Shown: piece by piece, positions 1 to 9,337 of the stretch
Layout: every line of letters starts with the position of its first letter
Position numbering within the stretch: the stretch's first letter is position 1
DNA from: CAVVFX01 sp963747535
GTDB lineage: Bacteria; Acidobacteriota; Terriglobia; Bryobacterales; Bryobacteraceae
Assembly: GCA_963747535.1 (NCBI GenBank)
Contig: CAVVFX010000010.1
Coordinates: 31,174-95,173 of the forward strand
DNA: 64,000 nucleotides
Direction: 5' to 3'
Made by a program: the position numbers and the translations under genes
The notes under the pieces: generated by a model
Seen by the model: the letters and a program-made list of their open reading frames with translations, nothing else
Databases searched by the model: none
What the model was told of the DNA's origin: nothing

Positions 1-2
1 AC

Positions 3-698
3 GACGTGATCGCCCTGGTCTCTCACGAAATGCGCACGCCCCTCACGGCCATACAAGGCATGACCGAACTCTTGGCCAACTACGAAATGGACCCCGCGCG
101 ACGCAAGGAGCTCAGTTCGGCCATCAACAGCGAGGTCAAACGCCTGACCGGCATGATCACCGAATACCTTGACATCACACGCCTGGAATCCGGAGCCACC
201 ACCCTACGCAAACTGCCGGTGAAGATCGAAGCCCTCCTGCAGCGGATCGTGCTCTTGCTGGAGCCTGTAGCGGCGCAGCGTAAAATCCGCCTCAGCCTGA
301 CATCCTCGCCCGGACTCGTGGTGTTCGCCGACGCCGACCTGCTGGGCCGCGCGGTGGAAAACCTGGTCTCCAACGCCATCAAGTACAGTTCGCAGGGGAC
401 CGAGGTATCGATCACCGCGGAACGATACCAGGAAGGCATCGCTATTTCGATCACCGACCTTGGTTACGGCATTCCTGAATCGGACCTCACGCGCATTTTC
501 GAAAAGTTCTATCGGGTTCCTCGTGTGGAGGACGCAGACGCTCCTGGAACTGGTTTGGGGCTGGCCTTCGTGCGCGATATTGCGGAATTGCACGGCGGGA
601 CCGTCACCGTCACCAGTCAGGTACATGTGGGTTCCACCTTCACGCTAAGAATTCCACTAGGGGAGGGTGGCGATTCGAATAGTACACTTGAGAGATAA
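3..698 (+). CDS. Sensor histidine kinase, C-terminal part (cut by window edge)
   Basis: This is the catalytic half of a two-component sensor kinase. The reading frame is open to the first base, so the sensor region lies outside the window and the GTG at position 6 is not a credible start. The H-box (SHEMRTPLTAI, His about residue 9 of the visible part) opens a HisKA dimerisation domain. It is followed by a HATPase_c domain with an N-box (NLVSNAIKY), a G1 box (DLGYGIPESD) and a G2 box (GTGLGLAFV). All ATP-binding motifs look intact. The end overlaps the probable start of the sigma-54 response regulator downstream, so the two form a co-transcribed pair. The stimulus cannot be deduced. Confidence 0.95.
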   Translation, partial: DVIALVSHEMRTPLTAIQGMTELLANYEMDPARRKELSSAINSEVKRLTGMITEYLDITRLESGATTLRKLPVKIEALLQRIVLLLEPVAAQRKIRLSLTSSPGLVVFADADLLGRAVENLVSNAIKYSSQGTEVSITAERYQEGIAISITDLGYGIPESDLTRIFEKFYRVPRVEDADAPGTGLGLAFVRDIAELHGGTVTVTSQVHVGSTFTLRIPLGEGGDSNSTLER

Positions 699-2112
699 CT
701 CCCTGTCTTACCAACCTAAGATTTTAATTGCCGACGACGACCGCTCCATCAGGCTGATGCTGGAGACCGGACTGACACTCAACGGGTTTAGAGTTACTAC
801 GGCGCGTACCGGCCGCGAAGCCGTAGACGCCGCATCCACCGGCGAGTACGACGCCGTTTTGAGCGACGTCTACATGCCCGACGGGGGCGGTCTGGACCTG
901 GTGGATGCTTTGCGCTCGACGGACCTCAAGATTCCGATCGTGCTGATGACCGCGCAAGGCTCGCTGCAAATCGCCGTGGAAGCAGTTGCCCGCGGCGCCA
1001 CCGATTTCATCGGCAAGCCCTTCGACATTTCTGCTCTGGTAGCCCTGCTGCGGCGCTATCTCGACGCCCGGCGGGAAGCCGATTCCGCTGAAGAAACCGA
1101 GGAGCCTCAGGAGGACTTCTCCCGTTCCGGCCTGGTTGGCCGTAGCAGCGCCATGGTGCTGGTCTACAAACTCATCGCGCAGGCCGCTCGTGCGGATGTC
1201 AACGTGTTGATCACCGGCGAGTCCGGGACCGGCAAGGAACTGGTAACTCGCGCGATCCACGATTTCAGCGCGCGCAAACACCGGCCATTTCTTTCCGTGA
1301 ACTGTTCCGGCCTCACCGATACGCTGCTCGAAGCCGAACTGTTCGGGCATACGCGCAACGCCTTCACCGGCGCGGAGCGAGACCGCTCGGGCCTGTTCGA
1401 AGCCGCGGATGGAGGCACGCTCTTCCTTGACGAACTTGCTTCCACGAGTCCCGCTTTTCAGGCCAGTCTCCTGCGCGTTCTACAGAGTGGAGAGGTCCGC
1501 AAAGTTGGGTCCACGCAGTCGCGGCGCGTCAACGTCCGGGTGACCGCTGCCAGCAACGCGCCTTTGCAGAAACTCGTCGCCGCCGGCAGTTTCCGCGCAG
1601 ACCTTTACTACCGCCTCAGCGTCCTCAGCATCGAACTGCCCCCTCTCCGCCAGCGCGCAGGAGACGTGCAATTACTGACCAGCCACTTCCTCCGCCAGTT
1701 TCAGCCTGCCGGCTCCGCCATCCCACGGTTGACGCGTGAAGCCACCCAGGCATTGGCCGCGCACGGTTTCCCCGGCAATGTGCGGGAACTGGAGAACGCA
1801 CTACGCCGTGCCATCGCGCTGTCGTCGGGAGGGCTGATTACCATCGACTGCCTGCCTCCTGAAATCGCATCGATCCGCGTGGGCGAAGGGGGAATCACCG
1901 GCCTCGAAACCCGGCTCATCGCGGATAGACCGGATATGGAAGAGTTGCAGCGGCGCTATCTGCAACTCATTCTGGAAGAAAACGGCTGGAACCGCAGACG
2001 TGCGGCAACCGTCCTCAAATTGGACCGCCGGACGATACAGCGCCTGATTGCCCGCTACCAGTTACAAGGCGCGCCCGATCCTGAGGATGAGGGGGAAACC
2101 GATGTGGAGTAG
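667..2112 (+). CDS. Sigma-54-dependent response regulator (NtrC family)
   Basis: The predicted protein is 481 aa with the classical order: receiver (about 18-135; acidic pocket IADDDR, phosphoacceptor Asp67 in LSDVYMPDG, conserved Lys in IGKPF), AAA+ domain (about 155-390; Walker A GESGTGKE, Walker B GTLFLDE) and a Fis-type HTH (NRRRAATVLKLDRRTIQRL). The sigma-54 contact loop reads NAFTGA rather than GAFTGA, replacing the first Gly with Asn. The GTG start at 667 lies inside the end of the kinase gene; a TTG at 688 is also possible because the receiver only begins near residue 18. It is cognate to the kinase immediately upstream. Targets are unknown; no clear -24/-12 promoter was noticed before the next genes. 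Confidence 0.95.
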   Translation: MAIRIVHLRDNSLSYQPKILIADDDRSIRLMLETGLTLNGFRVTTARTGREAVDAASTGEYDAVLSDVYMPDGGGLDLVDALRSTDLKIPIVLMTAQGSLQIAVEAVARGATDFIGKPFDISALVALLRRYLDARREADSAEETEEPQEDFSRSGLVGRSSAMVLVYKLIAQAARADVNVLITGESGTGKELVTRAIHDFSARKHRPFLSVNCSGLTDTLLEAELFGHTRNAFTGAERDRSGLFEAADGGTLFLDELASTSPAFQASLLRVLQSGEVRKVGSTQSRRVNVRVTAASNAPLQKLVAAGSFRADLYYRLSVLSIELPPLRQRAGDVQLLTSHFLRQFQPAGSAIPRLTREATQALAAHGFPGNVRELENALRRAIALSSGGLITIDCLPPEIASIRVGEGGITGLETRLIADRPDMEELQRRYLQLILEENGWNRRRAATVLKLDRRTIQRLIARYQLQGAPDPEDEGETDVE

Positions 2113-4216
2113 GCCTTCGGCCTGCCACATATTGTTGACGGCTATCGCTGTGCTGGGTGCTTTCCCACTTGCGGCCCAGACCAGCGGAGTCGTGGCCCGC
2201 GCAGCCAGCGTGACGGGCGCTGCGCAGGTCTCCGGAACCACGGGATCATTCATCCTTTCTGCAGGCTTCCAGTTGAATCCCGGCGATCGCGTCGACACCC
2301 GCGCGGGAGGCCGCGTTGTGATCGACCTGAGCGACGGCAGCATGGTCGTGGTGGAACCACTATCGATCGTCGTGCTGAAGGATTTCCGTCAGGCCGAGTC
2401 GCTGCGTGAGTTATTTGAAATCACGCTGGGAAAGGTTCGGGTCAAGATCAATCACTTTACTGGTCGGCCCAATCCTTATCGCATGAACAGCCCGACGGCC
2501 TCGATTGCGGTTCGCGGCACCGAGTTCAGCGTCGAAGTCTCGGCTGCGGGCGACACCCAGGTGATCGTATTCGAAGGCGCGGTACAGGTGACCAGCCTTT
2601 CCGATCCAAGCCGGTCAGTGCTGATCGAGGCCGGGCGGGGAGTGTTGGTTCAAGCCGGCCAGGATTTCCACATGCTAGCCTCTGCTGGCAACCCAATCGT
2701 GGGCCGTTCGGATTCAGACTCTGGTGAGCGGCGCAATGCTCGATTGAATTCTCCCAACGATCAGTCGGGCAACTCCAACCCGGCTGTTGCCAATAATAGT
2801 AGCGGAAATTCCGGAGCGCAGCCTCACAACGATTTCGATAGTTCCACGCAGCGCGCCATCGCCGTTAGCGCCTACGACACCTATGTGGCCAGCCTCTCCG
2901 ATATCGGACAGATGCCCTTTCTGTTTCGCTTCAATGCCTTCCCGGAATCTCATCTGGACAGCTTGGAAAACCCTGCCTATGCCACGCAATTTGAAGCCGC
3001 GGAGGGCCGCGTCTTTCTGCTGCCTACTTTCGGCGGCGGGCCGGACTTGGATGACAATACTTTGGGCCCTGCAGGGCCCCGGTCAACCGATTACAGTGCC
3101 ACGCCACAGGTTTCGATCTTCAGTCCCATCGGTCACTCCGGTTTCGTCATCGGTGGAGGAGCTTCCTATACCGGCGCAGGTAACAACTCTCTCAACCTGA
3201 CTCCGGATGAAGATCCGGTTCTTCCCGGTCAGAGCCTTGCTCTAAACCATGTCAACGGCAATTCGATGGGCAACTACTATACGGGCTCCATCGTGCTGGC
3301 TCGCAAAATTGATGCTGCCACCAGCTTCGGCGTGGAACTGGAATCGTTGCGGGGTAGCGGCTCTTTGTCCAGTACCACTACAGATACCGATTTCGGAGTC
3401 GCTTCACTCGAGCAGATCTATTCGACCTCCCGTATTTCTCAGAACCGGCTCACTGCCGGCTTTTCCCGCGATCTGACACCTAAGTCGAAACTCGGCGTTT
3501 TTTATCGCTATGGCTTCATTTCGGCCACGGACCATGATCTTAGTCACACGCTGAACAATTCGCCGATGGGACTGAACTCCACGAACTCTGCCGGGCACTC
3601 ATCGGAACTCGGTTTCCGATTGCGCGGCGTCATCACCCCCAGACTTTTCTACGGCTTTACGGGATCCTGGTTGGATGTTTCGCTTGCGGACGGCCTGGTA
3701 CGCACTGGCGTGGTCAACTCTCACGAACACGACGACGCGCAGCGCGGTTCGGCGGGATTCGGTTTAGGCTATGCCCTCAACCGCCGAACCATCCTGACAT
3801 TCGATGCGGCTGGCGGAACATCCCGTGTTGCGGCCCAACGCATCGAAGACGCAACCGGAAATACGTTGCAAAACGAAACGGCGAACAGTCACTTCGTCTC
3901 CACGCACTTCGCTATTCAAAGCGATCTTGGGCGCCACCTTTTCGTCAGCGCCTCCTACATGAATGTCTGGCACGCGCAACACCTCAACGTCAATCTGTTT
4001 CCCGATCAGGCTGGCGCCACGAGCCTGGTGCAGGATTCCTTCTTCCCCGTGACACCAAGCGCCTATCAACTCGCATCGCACTTCTCCGATTTCGGCATCG
4101 GCTGGCGATTCTCTCCAAACCTGTTCATCCAATACTCGTTCACCACCGACTACGATGTGACCGCCCCCAGCCACGCACTCATGCTTCGGTACACGTTCAA
4201 GTTCGGCAAAGACTAA
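2102..4216 (+). CDS. FecR-domain outer-membrane beta-barrel protein
   Basis: The start at 2102 follows a GAGGGGGAAA ribosome-binding site and gives a signal peptide ending near FPLAAQ; the frame extends upstream but those residues look non-coding. The mature protein (704 aa precursor) begins with a FecR domain (about 30-190, including a NSPTASIAVRGTEF core), which in other proteins senses or binds envelope signals. An Asn/Ser-rich linker (about 205-250) follows. The rest alternates polar and hydrophobic strands with many aromatic residues and ends in RYTFKFGKD, as expected for a roughly 400-residue beta-barrel. The FecR-plus-barrel fusion suggests a surface-anchored protein. It overlaps the preceding regulator gene by 11 bases, so it probably belongs to the same transcript. 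Function is unknown. Confidence 0.8.
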   Translation: MWSRPSACHILLTAIAVLGAFPLAAQTSGVVARAASVTGAAQVSGTTGSFILSAGFQLNPGDRVDTRAGGRVVIDLSDGSMVVVEPLSIVVLKDFRQAESLRELFEITLGKVRVKINHFTGRPNPYRMNSPTASIAVRGTEFSVEVSAAGDTQVIVFEGAVQVTSLSDPSRSVLIEAGRGVLVQAGQDFHMLASAGNPIVGRSDSDSGERRNARLNSPNDQSGNSNPAVANNSSGNSGAQPHNDFDSSTQRAIAVSAYDTYVASLSDIGQMPFLFRFNAFPESHLDSLENPAYATQFEAAEGRVFLLPTFGGGPDLDDNTLGPAGPRSTDYSATPQVSIFSPIGHSGFVIGGGASYTGAGNNSLNLTPDEDPVLPGQSLALNHVNGNSMGNYYTGSIVLARKIDAATSFGVELESLRGSGSLSSTTTDTDFGVASLEQIYSTSRISQNRLTAGFSRDLTPKSKLGVFYRYGFISATDHDLSHTLNNSPMGLNSTNSAGHSSELGFRLRGVITPRLFYGFTGSWLDVSLADGLVRTGVVNSHEHDDAQRGSAGFGLGYALNRRTILTFDAAGGTSRVAAQRIEDATGNTLQNETANSHFVSTHFAIQSDLGRHLFVSASYMNVWHAQHLNVNLFPDQAGATSLVQDSFFPVTPSAYQLASHFSDFGIGWRFSPNLFIQYSFTTDYDVTAPSHALMLRYTFKFGKD

Positions 4217-4339
4217 AGCTGGTGATACAGCTGCACCATTCAGCCGATTAGTACAGCAGACGTCTATGCAAGCGCGCCCACCTGCAGAGCACGCAACAGC
4301 CGCCCCGGGGATTTCGTACGTTTGAGTATCCGGCAAACC

Positions 4340-4370
4340 TGCCGCATGGTGCACACCTCCCCGTGCGGCA
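4340..4370. other. Short hairpin in the 4217-4463 intergenic gap
   Basis: TGCCGCATGG (4340-4349) can pair with CCGTGCGGCA (4361-4370), one G-T wobble, around an 11-nt loop. No long T-run follows, so it may be a weak terminator or a processing element between the barrel gene and the next gene. Confidence 0.35.
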
Positions 4371-4463
4371 AATTGCCCCTTGCTAGGGTCCCCAGACTCC
4401 GGACGTCCAAATAGAATCAACGATATCTCTAAGGCACGCGGAGTGCTTCAATACTCATGAAAG

Positions 4464-5783
4464 ATGAAGCCACTCGCATTTGCCTCCGCGGCCTCAGCCG
4501 CCCTCCTTCCCATCCTCCTGTATGCCTACGCCGAAGGCCCTGATGCCGGAGTCTCAGGAGTTCCCGGTGAAGCCACCTGCTCCGCCTGTCATACGGGCAG
4601 CGGCGGGACCGGCAATGTCGCAGTGAACTTCCCCAACGGCCAGACCTACACTCCAGGCGTAACACAGCATCTCGTTGTCACAATAACGGATACCACCGCG
4701 CATCGCTGGGGCTTTCAGCTCACGGCCCGGTTGGCAAGCAACACCAAGTCTCCAGCAGGCACCTTCGCGCCCACAGACAGTAACACCCAACTCGTCTGCA
4801 CCCAGGCCTCATTCCAAACCGAGATCTTCGGCAACACCTGCTCGGCGTCCTACCCGTTGCCATACATCGAGCACAGCTACAGCGGAACACGCCCCGGCAC
4901 CAAGGGACCAGTGACATTTGCATTCGACTGGACTCCGCCGGCAAACATCACCGGGAGCATCAATATCTATGTGGCCGGCAATGGCGCCAACAACGACGGC
5001 ACGCAAGTCGGCGATCATATTTACACCAATCACTACACGGTGACCCAGGCGGCGAACAACACGCCGGCGATCACCAGCGTGGTCAACGGCGCGAGTTTTC
5101 AGGCCGGTATCGCCTCGGGATCTTGGGTTACCCTCAGCGGAACGAATCTCTCCTCCACCACGCGTAACTGGACTACCGCTGATTTTGCGAACGCCTTGAT
5201 GCCCACGCAGCTTGACCACGTCTCGGTAACGATTAACGGTCAGCCCGCGTACGTAGCTTATGTAAGTCCAAAACAATTGAACGTCCTCGCGCCGACCGAT
5301 ACCGCGCTGGGCAACATCGCCGTGCAAGTGACCACGAGCAACGGAACCAGCCCGCAGGCAACCGCTCTATACCAGTCAGTTTCACCCGCATTCTTCCTGT
5401 GGACCGGAAAGTACGCGGTGGCGACCGGTCCCAACTATAGTGATGTAGGTCCCCCGAACCTCTTTCCCGCCACAACCACTGCTCCAGCCAGTGCGGGTGA
5501 CATCATCACTCTCTGGGGAACCGGATTCGGCGCTACCAATCCCACCGTCCCCGATGGACAGCTCGTGCCTTCAGATAATCTCTATTCGCTCACTAATTCG
5601 CTCACGATTCTGGTCGGTAACGTTCCGGCGCAGGTGATTAGCGCAGTCCTAACGCCGGGGGAAGCGGGCGTTTATCAGATTGCCATTCAGATACCGAGCG
5701 GAACACCCAGCGGGGACCAGTCGGTAGTGGCGCAGCTTGCAGGCGCAACATCCCCGACCGGCGTGTACATCAACATTCAATAA
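4464..5783 (+). CDS. Secreted protein with TIGR03437-type C-terminal domain
   Basis: A 439-aa exported protein. An N-terminal signal peptide (MKPLAFASAASAALLPILLYAYA) is followed by a choice-of-anchor/reeler-like beta-sandwich (about 25-190) that begins with a CSACH motif; the CxxCH spacing could bind one haem, but this motif also occurs in anchor-type domains without proof of haem. From about residue 205 the sequence (AITSVVNGASFQAG... QLNVLAP... ITLWGTGFG) matches the repeated Ig-like domain TIGR03437 that is expanded in Solibacter. The enzyme or adhesive role is not known. The stop lies 13 bases before the start of the aminotransferase gene. This gene may be the first of that transcript or only a close neighbour. 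Confidence 0.75.
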   Translation: MKPLAFASAASAALLPILLYAYAEGPDAGVSGVPGEATCSACHTGSGGTGNVAVNFPNGQTYTPGVTQHLVVTITDTTAHRWGFQLTARLASNTKSPAGTFAPTDSNTQLVCTQASFQTEIFGNTCSASYPLPYIEHSYSGTRPGTKGPVTFAFDWTPPANITGSINIYVAGNGANNDGTQVGDHIYTNHYTVTQAANNTPAITSVVNGASFQAGIASGSWVTLSGTNLSSTTRNWTTADFANALMPTQLDHVSVTINGQPAYVAYVSPKQLNVLAPTDTALGNIAVQVTTSNGTSPQATALYQSVSPAFFLWTGKYAVATGPNYSDVGPPNLFPATTTAPASAGDIITLWGTGFGATNPTVPDGQLVPSDNLYSLTNSLTILVGNVPAQVISAVLTPGEAGVYQIAIQIPSGTPSGDQSVVAQLAGATSPTGVYINIQ

Positions 5784-5796
5784 CCAGGAGCACTCC

Positions 5797-7158
5797 ATGG
5801 CGGCGGCCACCCAAACCAGCGAATCCATCCAAACCTACATTGACCATGTAAATCCGCAATGGGCGCGGCTCCTTAGCCTGCTTCAGATGCAGACAGAATA
5901 CACCCTGTGCTCCGGCGCCGAACTCCACACAGCGCAGGGCGACGTGCTGCTCGACTTCCTTTCTGGCTACTGCGTTCATAACGTCGGCCACAACCATTCG
6001 GCGGTGATCGACGCGCTCCACGCCGAACTCGATCGCCGCGGACCGGCAATGCTCCAGAGCCACGTGCCCGATCTCGCGGGCGATCTTGCCAAACGTCTCT
6101 GCCGCCTTGCCGGCGGCAAGCTCGAGAAAGCCTTCTTCGCGTGTTCCGGCAGCGAAGGAGTGGAGGCAGCTATCAAGTTCTCCCGCGCCACTACCGGACG
6201 CGAGGGGCTCCTCTATTGCGACGGCGCCTTTCACGGCCTCACCTGTGGCGCGCTCTCGCTGATGAGCGAGCCTTTCTGGCGGGGCAAGTTTGGCGCGATG
6301 CTGCCCAACACTGCTGCCGTGCCGTTCGGTGATCTCGACGCCCTGCAACAAAAACTCACGTCGAAAAAATACGCGGCATTCTTCGTCGAGCCGGTCCAGT
6401 CCGAAGGGGGCGTTGTCCTTCCTCCACCGCATTATCTAAGCGAGGCCAAGGAACTATGTGCGCGCTACGGGACGCTTTTGGTGCTGGACGAAGTGCAGAC
6501 CGGCATGTTCCGCACCGGACAGTTTCTTGCGGCACATCACTTCGATGTCGAGCCCGACATGGTGATTCTCGCCAAAGCTCTCAGTGGAGGGCTCGTCCCA
6601 GTCAGTGCGGTTCTGATGACCGACCGGATCTACTTTTCGGTCTACGATTCTCTCAAGCGCTCCATTGTTCATACCTCGACTTTTGGCGAGAACTCGCTCT
6701 CCATGCGCGCGGGGCTCGCTACGCTGGACGTGTTGGTGAAGGAGAGTCTGGGCCCTCGCGCCCTGACGATTGGGGACCAGTTACGCAGCCGGCTGCGCGA
6801 AGAGTTATCCGCGTACGAAATGGTTCAGGAAGTGCGCGGCCTCGGACTGCTTTCCGGCATCGTTTTCCGTCCGCCGAAGCAGTTGAAGCTTCGCCTGGCA
6901 TTCGAATCCTTCCGACACATCCACCCCGCCATGTTCGGCCAGGTGCTGGTGATGCGCATGTTCCGCGACCAATGCGTGCTGCTGCAGATGTGCGGCAACA
7001 ATTTCATGGTCCTCAAGGTAGCTCCGCCGCTAGTCGTCCAATCGGCACAGATCGAAAAGTTCGTGCGCGGCATTCGCGAGGTAGTGCACCTGGCGCATCA
7101 CTCCACCGGGTTTTGGACGGAAGCGCTGGGTCTGGCCAAGCGTGCCGCGACCATCTGA
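5797..7158 (+). CDS. Class III PLP-dependent aminotransferase
   Basis: The start at 5797 follows AGGAGCACTCC; upstream codons belong to the preceding gene's end. The 453-aa product has the class III fold: GSEGVEAAIKF (about 118-128, phosphate cup), Asp231 in LDEVQTGMFRTG (pyridine nitrogen) and Lys260 in ILAKALSGGLVPVS (Schiff-base lysine). Relatives transfer amino groups between acetylornithine, ornithine, GABA, putrescine or diaminopelargonate-type substrates and 2-oxoglutarate; substrate cannot be fixed from sequence. It lies 26 bases ahead of a type III polyketide synthase and three downstream genes overlap or abut, so a role in tailoring or supplying an amine for a natural product is a reasonable inference. 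Confidence 0.9.
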   Translation: MAAATQTSESIQTYIDHVNPQWARLLSLLQMQTEYTLCSGAELHTAQGDVLLDFLSGYCVHNVGHNHSAVIDALHAELDRRGPAMLQSHVPDLAGDLAKRLCRLAGGKLEKAFFACSGSEGVEAAIKFSRATTGREGLLYCDGAFHGLTCGALSLMSEPFWRGKFGAMLPNTAAVPFGDLDALQQKLTSKKYAAFFVEPVQSEGGVVLPPPHYLSEAKELCARYGTLLVLDEVQTGMFRTGQFLAAHHFDVEPDMVILAKALSGGLVPVSAVLMTDRIYFSVYDSLKRSIVHTSTFGENSLSMRAGLATLDVLVKESLGPRALTIGDQLRSRLREELSAYEMVQEVRGLGLLSGIVFRPPKQLKLRLAFESFRHIHPAMFGQVLVMRMFRDQCVLLQMCGNNFMVLKVAPPLVVQSAQIEKFVRGIREVVHLAHHSTGFWTEALGLAKRAATI

Positions 7159-7184
7159 ACTCTGACCCAAGATCAAGAATCCAA

Positions 7185-8240
7185 ATGAAAATCATTGGCG
7201 CGGCAAGCGCGTTCCCCAAACACTATTACCCTCAGAAGCTGATACTGGACGCCTTGCGCACCTATTGGGCGGATGAACTAACTCGCCCGGAAACCCGCGA
7301 TCGCCTGCACGCACGCGCCTGCGTCGATGGTCGCCACCTTGCCTGCCCGCTGGAAGATTACTACAAGATGCAGACCTTCGGTGACTTTAACCGCGCCTGG
7401 GTTCATGCGGCCGAAGAACTGGGTAGCCAGGCCTTGTGCCGTGCGATCACTCACGCCGGACTCGCGCCCCAGGACATCGACGCCATACTTTTCGTTTCCG
7501 TCACTGGTGTGTGCAGCCCTTCGATTGACGCAAAACTCGTCAATCGCATGAAGCTCTCGCCCAACATTAAGCGCATCCCAATCTTCGGACTCGGCTGTGT
7601 CGCGGGCGCAGCGGGCATCTCCCGAGCCGCCGATTATGTTCGCGCGTATCCCGATCACGTTGCGGCTTTGGTGTCCGTCGAACTCTGCTCTCTCACCTTG
7701 CAGAAGAAGGATCTCTCAGTGGCCAACCTGATCTCCTCGGGACTGTTTGGCGACGGTGCCGCGGCCGTCCTGGTCGCCGGCGCGAATCTTGATCGACCCG
7801 GTCCCGAGATCATCGATACCGTCTCTACGTTCTATCCGGAAACCGAAGACGTGATGGGCTGGGACATCTCCGAGAAGGGCTTTCAAATCGTTCTCTCGCC
7901 CAGCGTTCCTGAAGTGATCCGCGAACATCTCGGTCAGGACGTTGATGCTTTCCTGGGCCGGCACGAACTCACCCGGAATGATATCAGCTCGTGGATCATG
8001 CACACTGGCGGTCCCAAAGTTCTCGAAGCCACCCAGGACGCGCTCGGCCTGCAACGGGACGACCTCCAACTTTCCTGGGACTGCCTGCGCAAAACCGGCA
8101 ATCTTTCGTCCGCTTCAGTTCTCTGCGTCCTGGAGCAAGTGATGAAGCGAAAACGCCCGCGACCCGGCACCTTCAGCATTCTAGCCGCAGCGGGCCCCGG
8201 CTTCTGTTCCGAACTAGTCTTACTCAAATGGCCATCTTAG
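7185..8240 (+). CDS. Type III polyketide synthase (chalcone/stilbene synthase family)
   Basis: A 351-aa homodimeric-type enzyme that condenses acyl-CoA starters with malonyl-CoA to alkylresorcinols, alkylpyrones or related aromatics. The catalytic triad is visible: Cys138 in FGLGCVAGAAG, His273 in WIMHTGGP and Asn306 in KTGNLSSAS. The GFGPG-like C-terminal loop appears as AAGPGFCSE. Length agrees with bacterial members (about 350-390 aa). The start ATG at 7185 begins MKIIGAAS, the usual first strand; a much longer open frame upstream overlaps the aminotransferase and is rejected. The last 13 bases overlap the FAD oxidoreductase gene, indicating coupling. Bacterial type III synthases often sit with a FAD oxygenase or methyltransferase that modifies the phenolic lipid. 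Confidence 0.93.
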   Translation: MKIIGAASAFPKHYYPQKLILDALRTYWADELTRPETRDRLHARACVDGRHLACPLEDYYKMQTFGDFNRAWVHAAEELGSQALCRAITHAGLAPQDIDAILFVSVTGVCSPSIDAKLVNRMKLSPNIKRIPIFGLGCVAGAAGISRAADYVRAYPDHVAALVSVELCSLTLQKKDLSVANLISSGLFGDGAAAVLVAGANLDRPGPEIIDTVSTFYPETEDVMGWDISEKGFQIVLSPSVPEVIREHLGQDVDAFLGRHELTRNDISSWIMHTGGPKVLEATQDALGLQRDDLQLSWDCLRKTGNLSSASVLCVLEQVMKRKRPRPGTFSILAAAGPGFCSELVLLKWPS

Positions 8241-9337
8241 ACACAGACGTTTTTATAATCGGCGGCGGACCAGCCGGTCTCGCGGCCGCGATCGCAGCGC
8301 GGTTCAGAGGACTCCGCGTTACGGTCGCGGACGGCAACCGCCCTCCCATCGATAAAGCCTGCGGGGAGGGGCTCATGCCCGACTCCGTCGCAGCTGCTGG
8401 ACGGATTGGAATCGTGCTTCCGGACTGCGAGGGTTTTCGCTTCTGCGGCATTCGCTTTCACGGTGAAGGGCATTCCGTGGCTGCCGACTTCCCGCACGGT
8501 TGCGGCATGGGCTTCCGCCGCACGGTCCTGCATCAGCATCTTGTCGAGCAAGCGGCGCGAGCGGGCGTCGAGATGTTGTGGTCGACACCGATAACCAGTA
8601 TCGCCGGCAACACGGTCCAAGCGCCTGGACGAAGCATCTCGACTCGCTGGGTTGTCGGAGCCGACGGCTCCGGATCGCTCGTCCGCCGTTGGGCTGGACT
8701 CGATCGATTCGCCCGCAATTCCCGGCGCTTCGCCTATCGCCGGCATTTTGCCCGCGAACCCTGGACGGAGTTCATGGAAATCTACTGGGGTGACGGATGC
8801 CAGATCTACGTGACGCCAGTATCCCCGGATGAAGTCTGCGTAGCGTTGATCTCCCGCACACCTGAGCTCCGCCTCGCCAAAGCACTGCGGGGATTCCCCT
8901 CACTTGAATCGCGCCTAAATGGCGTGCTGACATCCAGCAACGAACGCGGCGCGGTGACCGCGACACGCCGGCTAAAAGCCGTCGTCCGCGGCGACGTGGC
9001 CTTAATCGGCGACGCTTCAGGATCTGTAGATGCCATCACTGGCGAAGGCTTGTGCCAGGCATTCCAGCAATCAGAAGCGCTCGTCAGTGCGCTCGCCGCC
9101 GGCGACCTTGCGCTTTACTCGAAGGCACACCGCTCTATCGGCTTACGTCCGGCGTTCATGGCCGACATGATGTTGTCGATGGACCGCTGGCCACTTGTCC
9201 GGCGTCGCGCGCTGGCGGCCATGGCCGCGCATCCGCAATGTTTCGTGGACCTGCTTGCGGGACACGTGGGTTCGCTCCACCCGAGGCAACTGCTCGGCGC
9301 CAGCCTCTCGCTCGGCTGGCAAATGCTATTCCACTAA
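8228..9337 (+). CDS. FAD-dependent oxidoreductase (geranylgeranyl-reductase/monooxygenase-like)
   Basis: A 369-aa flavoprotein. The N-terminal Rossmann motif is DVFIIGGGPAGLAAAIAA, followed by ADGNRPPIDKACGEGLMP, a segment typical of the halogenase/geranylgeranyl-reductase branch. The DG motif is VVGADGSGS and the third FAD motif is ALIGDASGSVDAITGEG. Members hydroxylate, reduce or halogenate small molecules; halogenase-specific motifs are not evident. The start at 8228 lies inside the end of the polyketide synthase gene and its stop shares one base with the YceI start, so it is part of the same translational unit. The likely job, by context, is oxidation of the type III polyketide product. 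Confidence 0.88.
   Translation: MAILDTDVFIIGGGPAGLAAAIAARFRGLRVTVADGNRPPIDKACGEGLMPDSVAAAGRIGIVLPDCEGFRFCGIRFHGEGHSVAADFPHGCGMGFRRTVLHQHLVEQAARAGVEMLWSTPITSIAGNTVQAPGRSISTRWVVGADGSGSLVRRWAGLDRFARNSRRFAYRRHFAREPWTEFMEIYWGDGCQIYVTPVSPDEVCVALISRTPELRLAKALRGFPSLESRLNGVLTSSNERGAVTATRRLKAVVRGDVALIGDASGSVDAITGEGLCQAFQQSEALVSALAAGDLALYSKAHRSIGLRPAFMADMMLSMDRWPLVRRRALAAMAAHPQCFVDLLAGHVGSLHPRQLLGASLSLGWQMLFH

Noticed and set aside
4344..4460. A possible riboswitch upstream of the TIGR03437 gene
   Set aside because: Only one short hairpin is visible and no conserved riboswitch core could be identified.
6456..7184. N-terminal extension of the type III polyketide synthase
   Set aside because: The frame is open upstream, but it overlaps the aminotransferase out of frame and the family begins with MKIIGAAS at 7185.
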